Source of the DNA: a virus
Strand: one strand, 5' to 3'
IMG/VR virus record: IMGVR_UViG_3300022928_000114
Coordinates: 1-24,149 of that record
Length of the DNA: 24,149 bases
Notes under the pieces: model-generated
Database searches by the model: none
What the model was told of the DNA's origin: nothing
Seen by the model: only the letters and a program-made list of their open reading frames with translations
Made by a program: the position numbers and the translations under genes
Part shown: positions 6,615 to 14,959 of the stretch, in pieces
Numbering within the stretch: the first letter of the stretch is position 1
Layout: every line of letters begins with the position of its first letter

Positions 6615-6770
6615 ATGCCAGAAGTAGGTGGAAAGAAATATAAGTATACCAAAGAAGGTATGGCTAAAGCTAAAGCAGAATCCAAGAAGACAGGTAAGAA
6701 GATGTCTTTTGGTGGTATGCCTCAGAAACAGGTAGCTGCTATTATGGCTAAGTATGGAAAGAAAAAGTAA
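6615..6770 (+). CDS. Small lysine-rich protein (51 aa)
   Basis: Reads MPEVGGKKYKYTKEGMAKAK and continues through ESKKTGKKMSFGGMPQKQ to a KYGKKK end, stop at 6768-6770. It is 51 residues, very basic and without acidic clusters. The pattern of VGGKK, then an aromatic YxYT and a Lys/Ala helix, is one I recall from tiny proteins in T7-like and marine podoviruses. AGGAAG lies eight bases before the ATG, a strong site, and the stop overlaps the next start by one base (TAATG). Such basic proteins between capsid and tail genes may bind DNA or line the head; that is inference. Confidence 0.75.
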   Translation: MPEVGGKKYKYTKEGMAKAKAESKKTGKKMSFGGMPQKQVAAIMAKYGKKK

Positions 6771-7042
6771 TGGCTATTAAACACGCAGGAGAAACCTTTT
6801 CAGGTGTAAACAAACCAAAGCGAACACCAAGTCATTCTAAGAAATCTCATGCGGTGTTAGTCAAGAAAAATGATAAATTAAAGATTATACGCTTTGGTCA
6901 AAAAGGTGTGAGTGGTGCTGGTAAAAATCCAACTACTGCTTCAGAGAAGGCAAGACGTAAGTCCTTCAAAGCACGTCATGCAAAGAATATAGCCAAGGGT
7001 AAGACGAGTGCGGCTTACTGGGCTGATAAGGTAAAATGGTGA
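6770..7042 (+). CDS. Small basic protein of marine-phage type, unknown function
   Basis: 90 residues, highly basic. It starts MAIKHAGETFSGVNKPKRTP, has a beta-like central part (SHAVLVKKNDKLKIIRFGQK) followed by GVSGAGKNP, and ends in a conserved-looking helix KARHAKNIAKGKTSAAYWAD plus KVKW. I recognise this type from many marine and environmental phages, where it has no experimentally assigned role. The KVLxxK-IRFGQxGVSGAGK block suggests a small folded domain that could bind nucleic acid. The start overlaps the previous stop by one base. The next gene begins four bases after its stop. Confidence 0.8.
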   Translation: MAIKHAGETFSGVNKPKRTPSHSKKSHAVLVKKNDKLKIIRFGQKGVSGAGKNPTTASEKARRKSFKARHAKNIAKGKTSAAYWADKVKW

Positions 7043-7046
7043 TAAC

Positions 7047-7631
7047 ATGGCAGCTACAACAAAACTAGATGCAGTTAATACAATGCTTTCTGCTATTGGT
7101 GAAGCACCAGTCAACAGCCTTTCTTCTGGTTTGGTTGAAGCTGAAATCGCAGAAACAATACTTAATACAACTAATCGTGAGGTGCAGTCTCAAGGCTGGC
7201 ACTTCAATACAGAATACAACAAGTCATATGCTCAAGACAGTGATGGACACGTTGTTATAGGTTCTGATATTCTTCGTGCTGATGCTACGCTAGAGGCTAA
7301 TGGTAAAGACCTAGTACAGCGTGGCACTAAGATGTACGACAGGAAGAACCATACGTTTGCCATTGGTGCTAGTACTAATCTTGATGTAGTAGTAGAATTA
7401 AACTTTGAAGACTTACCAGAAGTAGCTAAGAGATACATCACTCTAAAGAGTACTCGTGTGTTTCAGGACAGGGTTGTAGGGTCAGGCACTCTACACGACT
7501 TCCAAAGGGAAGATGAAGAACGTGCTTACTTTGAATTAAAGCAGTTTGACAAAGCTACTGATGATGCTAATATCTTTGATAACTATGATGTCTTTAGTAT
7601 TATAGACAGACAAGGACGGAGAACAGTGTAA
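7047..7631 (+). CDS. Tail tubular protein A (adaptor), T7 gp11-like
   Basis: Forms the dodecameric adaptor ring between portal and nozzle and is the attachment site for tail fibres. At 194 residues it is almost exactly the length of T7 gp11 (196). Family features seen: KLDAVNTMLSAIGEAPVNSL at the N-terminus, REVQSQGWHFNTE in the middle, and a C-terminal block with LPEVAKRYITLKSTRVFQDR. It begins four bases after the preceding basic protein, and its stop shares a base with the start of the tube B gene (TAATG), so the two tail-tube proteins are co-translated. Confidence 0.95.
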   Translation: MAATTKLDAVNTMLSAIGEAPVNSLSSGLVEAEIAETILNTTNREVQSQGWHFNTEYNKSYAQDSDGHVVIGSDILRADATLEANGKDLVQRGTKMYDRKNHTFAIGASTNLDVVVELNFEDLPEVAKRYITLKSTRVFQDRVVGSGTLHDFQREDEERAYFELKQFDKATDDANIFDNYDVFSIIDRQGRRTV

Positions 7632-9970
7632 TGGCACTTATCAGTCAGTCAATCCCCAATCTTATTAATGGTGTGTCGCAACAGCCGCCATCATTACGTC
7701 TTAACACACAAGCAGAGCTACAAGAAAATGCACTATCTAGCGTTGTTACAGGGTTATCAAAACGCCCAAGTACTGAACACCTTGCCGATTTGGGGGTAAT
7801 CTCTAATACTGATAAAGCTTTTATACACACAATTCGCAGGGACGAGAACGAGTATTATACTCTTATTATTGATACTGCTGGTACTCTCAGAGTCTACGAC
7901 AAGGAAGGTACAGCCAAAACTGTTACCAATAATGCCTCAAGTTATTTCTCTGGTCTCACAGACCCCAGTAAAGAAATAGCAGCAGTCTCTATTGCAGATG
8001 CTACATTCCTTATTAATAAGAACACGGAAGTAGCCAAGGGTACAACAACTTCTTCTACTCGTAATCCAGAAGCACTAGTCTATGTCAAACAGGCTGACTA
8101 CTCTTCTACCTATCGCTTAGTTATTACCAAGGGTGGTAGCTCTAGTACAGTTGAGTTTGCTACAAAGTCTAGCACACAGAGTAGTACAACGCTTACGCAG
8201 GATGCTGAACGTGGTGCTTCTACTGACTTGATTGCTACTAATCTAGATACCTTCTCAGGTACTTCTGTTAGTACAACATACTATGATGATATTACTGATG
8301 GCTCTGCTGTTACTGGTATTACAATTACTCGCTATGGCTCAGTGTTACATATTCAGTCTACAGATACTACAGACTTTCAAGTAGAAGTAGGTGACTCCCA
8401 CGGTGGAGAACATTTACTTGTATTTAAGGATGAGACACTAGACTTTAAGAAGCTTCCTGTTGAAGCTGCTGAGGACTTTATCATTAAGATTATTGGTGAT
8501 AACGAGAAGGCACAAGATGACTACTATGTAAAGTATACTGGTGGTGTCTGGAAAGAAACAGTACAGCCTAACATCTTGTTAGACCTTGATGCTTCTACTA
8601 TGCCTCACAAACTGATTAAGAACCCTGATGGTTCTTTTACCTTTGATGAGGCAGCTTATGCTCAAAGAGATGTAGGTGATGACAGCACTAATAGCTATCC
8701 TTCTTTTGTAGGATACACGCTGTCTGACATCTTCTTCCATCGTAACAGGCTAGGACTACTAGCAGACGAGAATGTTATCTTTGCTCGTGCTGGTGAGTTT
8801 CTTGAGTTTGACTTCTTTCGTAAGACAACACTAACCATTGTAGATAGTGACCCCATTGACGTGGCTGTGTCCTCTAACAAGGTTAGTATACTCAAACACG
8901 CTGTACCATTCAACGAGAGCCTACTGCTCTTCTCAGACCTTACGCAGTTCAAAGTTACAGCAGAACCTCTCCTAACTCCTGAGACTATCAACGTGGCTAA
9001 CACCACAGAGTTTGAGGCATCCCTAAGAGCAAAGCCAGCACAGGCTGGTAAGTATGTTTACTTTGCCTCTAAGCGTGGTGCATGGGCAGGATGCTGGGAG
9101 TACTTTGTTGATACTGACACAGACGTTAATGACGCTAGTGAAATTACAGCGCACGTCCCTGAGTATCTAAACGGTGAAGTCAAGAGTATTCAAGCGTCCT
9201 CTAACGAGGATATGCTGCTCTTACAGACGACTAATGACAGTGAAGCTATTTATGTATATAGATACTACTGGTCAGGACGAGAGAAGCTTCAGGCCTCTTG
9301 GTCACGCTGGGTATTTGATGGTGATGTAGTAGGGTTTTCTTTTAACCGTGCTGATATTGATATACTAATTAAGAGAGGTACTAACCTCTACTTAGAAAGA
9401 CTTAATCTATCAGTAGACAATGCTACGTTATACACAGAAGGTAGCTTTCCTATCTTCTTAGATAGACGAGTAAGACTAGAAACTGGTGGAACTACAACAG
9501 TACCATATTCAGATACTAACTTAAAGTATGTTGACCAACGTGGTAGAGTTATACAAGTAGGGAGTGTAGCAGCACTACTCGCTGATGGCGAAGTAGTTTA
9601 TGCTGGTATTCCTTTTACGTTCAAGTACCAGTTTTCTGAACCAGTAATTAAACAAGATAATAAACCCATAACAACAGGTATACTGCATATTAGAAACTAC
9701 GCAGTAACCTACAATAGTACAGGATTCTTCAAGGTTAAGATACAACCACTAAAACGAGATATATACGAGCGTACCTTTACAGGACGTATTGTTGGTGGTG
9801 GTGCTAACCTCTTAAATAAGGCTGCTATTGATTCAGGCACTTATCGCTTTGGTGTTATTGGACACGCTGATGAAACCACAATTACTCTAGAGAGTGATAG
9901 TCATCTGCCCTGTGTATTCCAATCAGCAGAGTGGGAAGGGTTCTTTGTACTTCGTTCTAGGAGAATGTAA
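7631..9970 (+). CDS. Tail tubular protein B (nozzle), T7 gp12-like
   Basis: Forms the hexameric tail nozzle below the adaptor. It is 779 residues, near T7 gp12 (794). The N-terminus MALISQSIPNLINGVSQQPP is nearly a signature, aligning with the T7 start MALISQSIKNLKGGISQQP, followed by GLSKRPSTEHL. The central region has the conserved PSFVGYTLSDIFFHRNRLGL and FFRKTTLTIVDSDPIDVAVS blocks. The C-terminal part has beta-rich stretches and NNxxxITTGxLHIRNYAVTY, typical of the nozzle. Continuous over its whole length with no frameshift. It overlaps the next gene by one base (TAATG). Confidence 0.96.
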   Translation: MALISQSIPNLINGVSQQPPSLRLNTQAELQENALSSVVTGLSKRPSTEHLADLGVISNTDKAFIHTIRRDENEYYTLIIDTAGTLRVYDKEGTAKTVTNNASSYFSGLTDPSKEIAAVSIADATFLINKNTEVAKGTTTSSTRNPEALVYVKQADYSSTYRLVITKGGSSSTVEFATKSSTQSSTTLTQDAERGASTDLIATNLDTFSGTSVSTTYYDDITDGSAVTGITITRYGSVLHIQSTDTTDFQVEVGDSHGGEHLLVFKDETLDFKKLPVEAAEDFIIKIIGDNEKAQDDYYVKYTGGVWKETVQPNILLDLDASTMPHKLIKNPDGSFTFDEAAYAQRDVGDDSTNSYPSFVGYTLSDIFFHRNRLGLLADENVIFARAGEFLEFDFFRKTTLTIVDSDPIDVAVSSNKVSILKHAVPFNESLLLFSDLTQFKVTAEPLLTPETINVANTTEFEASLRAKPAQAGKYVYFASKRGAWAGCWEYFVDTDTDVNDASEITAHVPEYLNGEVKSIQASSNEDMLLLQTTNDSEAIYVYRYYWSGREKLQASWSRWVFDGDVVGFSFNRADIDILIKRGTNLYLERLNLSVDNATLYTEGSFPIFLDRRVRLETGGTTTVPYSDTNLKYVDQRGRVIQVGSVAALLADGEVVYAGIPFTFKYQFSEPVIKQDNKPITTGILHIRNYAVTYNSTGFFKVKIQPLKRDIYERTFTGRIVGGGANLLNKAAIDSGTYRFGVIGHADETTITLESDSHLPCVFQSAEWEGFFVLRSRRM

Positions 9971-10434
9971 TGCAAGGTCATGTGAGAAAGAGTACTCAAG
10001 AAGATGTAGACTATCTATCAATTAATCTAAGGAGAGAGGATGCTATTGAAGTACTCTCCTCACATGGTAATGTAAAAGAAGCACTACAGGTAGGCTTTGA
10101 CGAGTCAGAAGACTGTAGTACTATTATTGTCTCCGACACAGGAGAGATTGCTGGTATGTATGGAATAGCTAGGTATGATGAAATAATGGGCATACCGTGG
10201 CTTCTTACCGCACCTCCTATAGAAAAGATTTGGTTGCCCTTTCTGAGAAGGTCTCGTGTTTGGGTAGAACATATGAATGATAAGTATCCTATACTCGTAA
10301 ATGCTTGTGATGCAGACTACACTAAAGCTATCAACTGGCTTCGTTTTGTGGGCTTCACGTTTATTAAAAAGCATGATAAATGGGGGGTAGGAGATAGACC
10401 CTTTTTAGAATTTGTAAGGATAAAAGATGTGTGA
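9970..10434 (+). CDS. T7 gp13-like internal/assembly protein with GNAT-like fold
   Basis: 154 residues, slightly longer than T7 gp13 (138), a protein needed for correct virion maturation; the family is listed as DUF2833. The sequence has the acetyltransferase-like order: an N-terminal RKSTQEDVDYLSINLRREDA helix, a beta hairpin with CSTIIVSDTGEIAGMYGIAR, and the C-terminal ACDADYTKAINWLRFVGFTF, in which the NxxxKAxxxLxxxGF pattern is the last GNAT motif. Whether it is catalytic is unknown. It follows the nozzle gene directly and overlaps gp14 by eight bases, matching T7 order 12-13-14. Confidence 0.85.
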   Translation: MQGHVRKSTQEDVDYLSINLRREDAIEVLSSHGNVKEALQVGFDESEDCSTIIVSDTGEIAGMYGIARYDEIMGIPWLLTAPPIEKIWLPFLRRSRVWVEHMNDKYPILVNACDADYTKAINWLRFVGFTFIKKHDKWGVGDRPFLEFVRIKDV

Positions 10435-11005
10435 ACCAACAACAATGGCAATCTTGTCTGCTGCATCTACAGGCATTGAGTTTTTAGAAGCAAAAAGACA
10501 AGCCGATGAACAACAAGCACGTTATGATCAAAACAGAATAGCATCAGCACAAGCAAGAGACTTAAAGATACAGTCACTCAATCAGAGGGCTATTCAGGAA
10601 TCTGAGGCTGCTGGTGAGGCTAAACAGAAACAAGCTATAGAAGCTTTAGAAAAGCGTGAACGTGCGGTAGTAGCGGCTGGTGAAGCTGGTGTTACTGGTG
10701 GTTCTGTTGATATGCTGCTTGCTGATTATACGGCACAAAAACTTCGTGGTGTAACCACAATTAATAGAAACCTTGAGAATATTGAAAGACAAATAGAGTT
10801 AGAAAAGATGGGTGCTTCTGCGGAGGCTGAGTCTAGAATTAACTCCATGCCTCAGGGTACACAACCTAGCTTCTTAGCTGCGGCTATTAGTGCTGGGGCA
10901 AGCGGCTACGCAGCATACAAAACGTATGAAGTAGAACCAGCAGGAAAGTATGAATCTGTGTTTGGTAAGCCTACTATTGTAAATAGCGAACCACTTTCGT
11001 ATTAG
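10427..11005 (+). CDS. Internal virion protein B, T7 gp14-like
   Basis: One of three proteins of the internal core that are ejected into the host at infection; gp14 forms the outer-membrane part of the ejection channel in T7. At 192 residues it matches T7 gp14 (196). It starts MCEPTTMAILSAASTGIEF, has a long Gln/Ala/Glu coiled coil (residues about 25-130, e.g. QADEQQARYDQNRIASAQAR), contains AAGEAGVTGGSVDMLLADY, and ends with an Ala/Gly-rich helix (FLAAAISAGASGYAAYKTY) that could insert in a membrane. TAAGGA precedes the start inside the end of gp13. Confidence 0.9.
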   Translation: MCEPTTMAILSAASTGIEFLEAKRQADEQQARYDQNRIASAQARDLKIQSLNQRAIQESEAAGEAKQKQAIEALEKRERAVVAAGEAGVTGGSVDMLLADYTAQKLRGVTTINRNLENIERQIELEKMGASAEAESRINSMPQGTQPSFLAAAISAGASGYAAYKTYEVEPAGKYESVFGKPTIVNSEPLSY

Positions 11006-11015
11006 GGAGATACTA

Positions 11016-14000
11016 ATGGCACAAACTAGAGTACCTGTAGAACGGATGCGTCCTTCTGCACGGTTGCAGCCAACGGCTAGACCTGTGGAGACTTATGTTC
11101 GTCCACCAGAGTTGCCAGAACAAGAAAGCGAACTTGGTGCTTTTATTAGGGCTGTTGCCCCTGCTGTTGAGACAGTAGCTAAACTTGAATACGAAAAGAA
11201 AGTCAAACAAAAGCGAGAAGTAGAAAAAGGTATTGCTTCTGCTCGTGCATTTGATGCAAGACTAGGAGCATCACAAGCTTTATCAGCAGCCTTTGATGAC
11301 TTCGCTGATCCTGCTAATACTCAAGAATACTTAGAGATGACTCCTGAAGAAGTCAGGGATAGACGTGCTGCAATTATGCAACCATATATAGATAAGGTTG
11401 CTCAGTCAGGTGATGAACAACTTGCACAGGCTTTTCAACAAGACCTTGAGCTAGGTAATCTTACCTTTTTTACGCAATCGTTTAATCCTAAACAACGTGA
11501 GTATCAACTAAATAACAAGTTAGACGAAGTATTTACAGAAGCTCTTGCTATTAACAATAGACAGATGATGCTGCCTACCAATCAGTTTGCAGTACAGGCT
11601 TCTATTTCTGAGTTACAACAAAAAGCTCGTGATGATGCAACAGACGAACTCTTCTCTAAGTTTCAGGCTGCGTATGGTATTCCTTGGGATACTATTAATG
11701 CCTATGCTGTAGAAATAGCTAGGAATACTGTTGGTGATACTGGACGTAATAACATCTACAGGTGGTTAGATAGAAACCAACAACTAGGCGTATCTAAATA
11801 CTCAAAAGATGTTGCAATCATCAACAACACACTTGATGCTCGTGATAAGCAGATACTAAAAGCACAAGAACCACTTTACTTTCAACAGCAAGTTATGGCT
11901 AATGTTGAGAAACATATGGAAACTGGTCTTTGGTCTGATCTAGGAGTTGACCAACCATTAGTAGGTCCAGCAGGGGGTAAGTTTACTATTAAAGACTTAG
12001 ATGTTGTAGCCGCTTATGAAACAATAGCTCAACGTGATGGTATCTCTAGAGTAGCTCAAATGGATTGGTTTAGGACAACTGGTTTAATTCCTTCAATCAA
12101 TCGTAATGCTATTATGAGTGGTAAAAACTTTTGGGCATCTGGTGATTTAACAGATGCTACAAAGGCTAAAAATGCAGCAGCCGCCTTCTATGCAGTAGAA
12201 GAGCTTATGGCGTATAATATTGAGATACCAGAAAATCTTCTTTCTCCAGATCAGAAAAAGCTTTTTGATGTTATTAGTATTCTTAATCGTGATGCTGGTG
12301 TTGGTAAAGATATTGTAGAAGATATTGGATTAGCACAAAGCGTTAACTTTGACTTAGCTCCTTCTACTAAGCTAAAAGAAAAGGCGCAATCACAATTAAA
12401 CCAATTTAGTCCTTTATCAACAGACCACAGTGAATCAATTAATAATGCAGCCAATGCTCTTGAAATAGCTAATACAGCAAGTATCTTTATGCAGTTAGGT
12501 TATAGTGAAGACGATGCTTTAGATAGAGCAGCAACAATATTTGAAGCTGATCATGTTATTCATAGTCTTTCAAATGGAGTAAAGATTTCACTAAAGCAGT
12601 TAAACACAGACCCTAATGTAACAGTGCCTTTAGTAGAAACTGTAGATACTATTAGTAATCTTTTAAGTCAAAGTTCTGCTTTACAAAACTACTTAAAGAT
12701 TAACTACGCAGCAGCAGATGATGGTGATTTAGCTTTTGGTTTTTCTAATGACCCATTAAATCGTAATGCGTTAAGACTTAATGTCTATAATGGTAGTGGA
12801 CAAGTAGTAGGGTTTATACAAACTGTTAGTAAAACACAACTACTGACTGATGAAAACTTTGTAACTAATCTTATGTCTCAGATAAAAACAGAAGCACGGA
12901 ACACTAATCTTGACCTTAATCAACCTCCTGCTGTTGATCAGTCTATTCTAGACTACGAAGCACAGGTAGCACAGATGACTGAGCAAGAGCGTAGAGCAGA
13001 AGCAAGGTTACAAGCAGCAAGGCTTGGTGAAGATGTTATTGATGTCATTAGTGAGATAGCTCCTGTTACTTCTATAGTAGAAGAACAAGCACCTGTAGAA
13101 CCAGAATTAGAAGAACAAGCACCTGTAGAACCAGATATGTTATCTCCTGACGACATAATGCTACAAGAAGCAACAGATGCAGTTGGTACAGGAACTTCTA
13201 GATTAGGTCAAATGATTAATGTAATAACTGGCGATCTAGGATTTGAGCTTGATGCACAAGAAGTAACTAACGCTATTCAGCGTTCCTTACCTACTATTAG
13301 TGATTCTGAAGAGGGTGTTGGTACATTCTTTGATGAGTCTTATCAAGCAGCCAGAGATAATTATACTAAACTAGAAGCTATCAGAGAAGCTAAAAGAATA
13401 CTAGCTGATTCTCCTGATATTATAGAAGCTCTTGGTTTAGACAAGAGAGGAATGTTTGGTGTTGATGTTTCTGGAAGACGTATCACAATTAACCAACAAG
13501 CAGCAATCGCAAGGAGTATTATTGCAGTGAGAGATGCTTCTGAAAAACAATATGACTTAGAAACTGAAGCAAACTTAACAGAAGCTTTAGACTTAGCAGC
13601 AACCCAAAAAGGTATTAGTGCTGATGACATTCTCAATAAAGTGATAAAGCCTATGGCGTATCATGAATCTGCTGGTACAATGGATGCTAATATACAACAG
13701 TATGGTGGAGGTCCTGCTCGTGGTTTAATGCAGTTTGAACCAGAACGGTTTAACACAGCTAAGAACAGAGCTAAGAACTATTTTGCAAGAATAGGACAGC
13801 CAGTCCCAGAATGGATTATGAATATTCCAGAAGGTTCTGATGCGTCTGACTTGTCTGGTAATCAGCAAATGGCTTTGGCTGTTTATGATCTACTAGAACA
13901 TCCTACTGCTGATATAGCTAAAGTTGTTAACGGTGAAGAAAAGATATGGGACTTTTGGGCTAAGAACTGGTGGGCTGGAGACCCTAAGGATAGGGTAACT

Positions 14001-14948
14001 CGTATTAGGTCTTTCCAGAAAAGTCTTAATGAGTATGAAAAAACTCTACCAACAGCCAATGATGATACGGCAATGGTTTCTCCTACTGAAGAAAGTGGTT
14101 CATTAGGAACTCAAGTAGCTTCTTTTATGAAAAGCTTAAGTCCTATTAAATCAGCAAATGCTGATGTATTTGATGCAGTAGAAGAAGCTTTTATTGAAGT
14201 TCCTGTTAGAACACCAATGCAAGCAGATGAGGTTACTACTAATGTAGTTAAGACAATTACTCCAGTAGCTAATACAAACGCTGTACCTGAAGATCAGCAA
14301 CTTGTAGTTGGTAAGGAAGCTCCTGCTGAAATGGTAGGTGATATGATTCTTTCTAAGAACCCTGCTGACGTAGCTATGAGATACTTAGGAATGAGTGAAG
14401 ACAGTGAAATAGGTGCTATGGTTATTAGACGTTACTTTGATAATGTTGTAGGTGACTGGAATCCTAATAATGAATCTGTTAAAGACTTTGCTAAGAATAA
14501 AGCATGGTGTGCAGCGTTCTTAACACAAGTTTTAAGAGACTCAGGCGTTGATACTAAAGAACTAACTGGTTCTGATGATCCGTTTAATCAAATCAGGGCT
14601 GCTTCTTATGTTAATGCAGGGACAGGTGTTGAACCTACCCAAGCACAAACTGGTGACATCATGGTTAAGATGCACTCACCAGAAGAACGTGAGAAGTTTA
14701 AGCTTGGCGTGGCTCATGTTGGCATCGTTGTAAAAGTAGAAGGTAATCAAGTCTGGTTCATTGGTGGCAACACTGGTGATAAAGTAGAAATATCTTCTTA
14801 CAATTTAGATGAAGCTGATGTTAAAATTAGACGAGTTACTAAAGCAGAAGACATTCCAGAAGCACAAAATGTTCCGTGGTTGTGGCAACTACGCGTAGGA
14901 AAAGCTTATAGAAAGTCTTATGATAAGCTAACAAACTTCTTTGAATAA
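11016..14948 (+). CDS. Internal virion protein C (gp15-like) carrying C-terminal transglycosylase-like and NlpC/P60-CHAP-like hydrolase domains
   Basis: 1310 residues against 747 in T7 gp15. Residues 1-~860 are the helical internal-core part (start RVPVERMRPSARLQPTARP, long coiled regions). An acidic linker at about 670-710 contains EEQAPVEPEL/EEQAPVEPDM. Residues ~866-1015 look like a lysozyme-type transglycosylase: MAYHES with candidate catalytic Glu884, then GGGPARGLMQFEP (897-909). A Ser/Thr/Val linker follows (~1020-1110). Residues ~1115-1300 resemble the TIGR02594/NlpC-CHAP type amidase or endopeptidase, with Cys1165 in KAWCAAF, His1234 in VAHVGIVV and Asn1252 in GGNTGDKV as the likely triad. 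It should be ejected and digest peptidoglycan to let the channel through. The core assignment rests on order and size; the two hydrolases rest on motifs. Confidence 0.88.
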   Translation: MAQTRVPVERMRPSARLQPTARPVETYVRPPELPEQESELGAFIRAVAPAVETVAKLEYEKKVKQKREVEKGIASARAFDARLGASQALSAAFDDFADPANTQEYLEMTPEEVRDRRAAIMQPYIDKVAQSGDEQLAQAFQQDLELGNLTFFTQSFNPKQREYQLNNKLDEVFTEALAINNRQMMLPTNQFAVQASISELQQKARDDATDELFSKFQAAYGIPWDTINAYAVEIARNTVGDTGRNNIYRWLDRNQQLGVSKYSKDVAIINNTLDARDKQILKAQEPLYFQQQVMANVEKHMETGLWSDLGVDQPLVGPAGGKFTIKDLDVVAAYETIAQRDGISRVAQMDWFRTTGLIPSINRNAIMSGKNFWASGDLTDATKAKNAAAAFYAVEELMAYNIEIPENLLSPDQKKLFDVISILNRDAGVGKDIVEDIGLAQSVNFDLAPSTKLKEKAQSQLNQFSPLSTDHSESINNAANALEIANTASIFMQLGYSEDDALDRAATIFEADHVIHSLSNGVKISLKQLNTDPNVTVPLVETVDTISNLLSQSSALQNYLKINYAAADDGDLAFGFSNDPLNRNALRLNVYNGSGQVVGFIQTVSKTQLLTDENFVTNLMSQIKTEARNTNLDLNQPPAVDQSILDYEAQVAQMTEQERRAEARLQAARLGEDVIDVISEIAPVTSIVEEQAPVEPELEEQAPVEPDMLSPDDIMLQEATDAVGTGTSRLGQMINVITGDLGFELDAQEVTNAIQRSLPTISDSEEGVGTFFDESYQAARDNYTKLEAIREAKRILADSPDIIEALGLDKRGMFGVDVSGRRITINQQAAIARSIIAVRDASEKQYDLETEANLTEALDLAATQKGISADDILNKVIKPMAYHESAGTMDANIQQYGGGPARGLMQFEPERFNTAKNRAKNYFARIGQPVPEWIMNIPEGSDASDLSGNQQMALAVYDLLEHPTADIAKVVNGEEKIWDFWAKNWWAGDPKDRVTRIRSFQKSLNEYEKTLPTANDDTAMVSPTEESGSLGTQVASFMKSLSPIKSANADVFDAVEEAFIEVPVRTPMQADEVTTNVVKTITPVANTNAVPEDQQLVVGKEAPAEMVGDMILSKNPADVAMRYLGMSEDSEIGAMVIRRYFDNVVGDWNPNNESVKDFAKNKAWCAAFLTQVLRDSGVDTKELTGSDDPFNQIRAASYVNAGTGVEPTQAQTGDIMVKMHSPEEREKFKLGVAHVGIVVKVEGNQVWFIGGNTGDKVEISSYNLDEADVKIRRVTKAEDIPEAQNVPWLWQLRVGKAYRKSYDKLTNFFE
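13078..13135 (+). repeat. Direct repeat in the gp15-like linker
   Basis: Two identical 28-base copies (13078-13105 and 13108-13135) with a 30-base period. They encode the ten-residue units EEQAPVEPEL and EEQAPVEPDM, a Glu/Pro-rich stretch that is probably an extended hinge between the core part and the later domains. Confidence 0.9.
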
Positions 14949-14959
14949 GGAAATAAACT

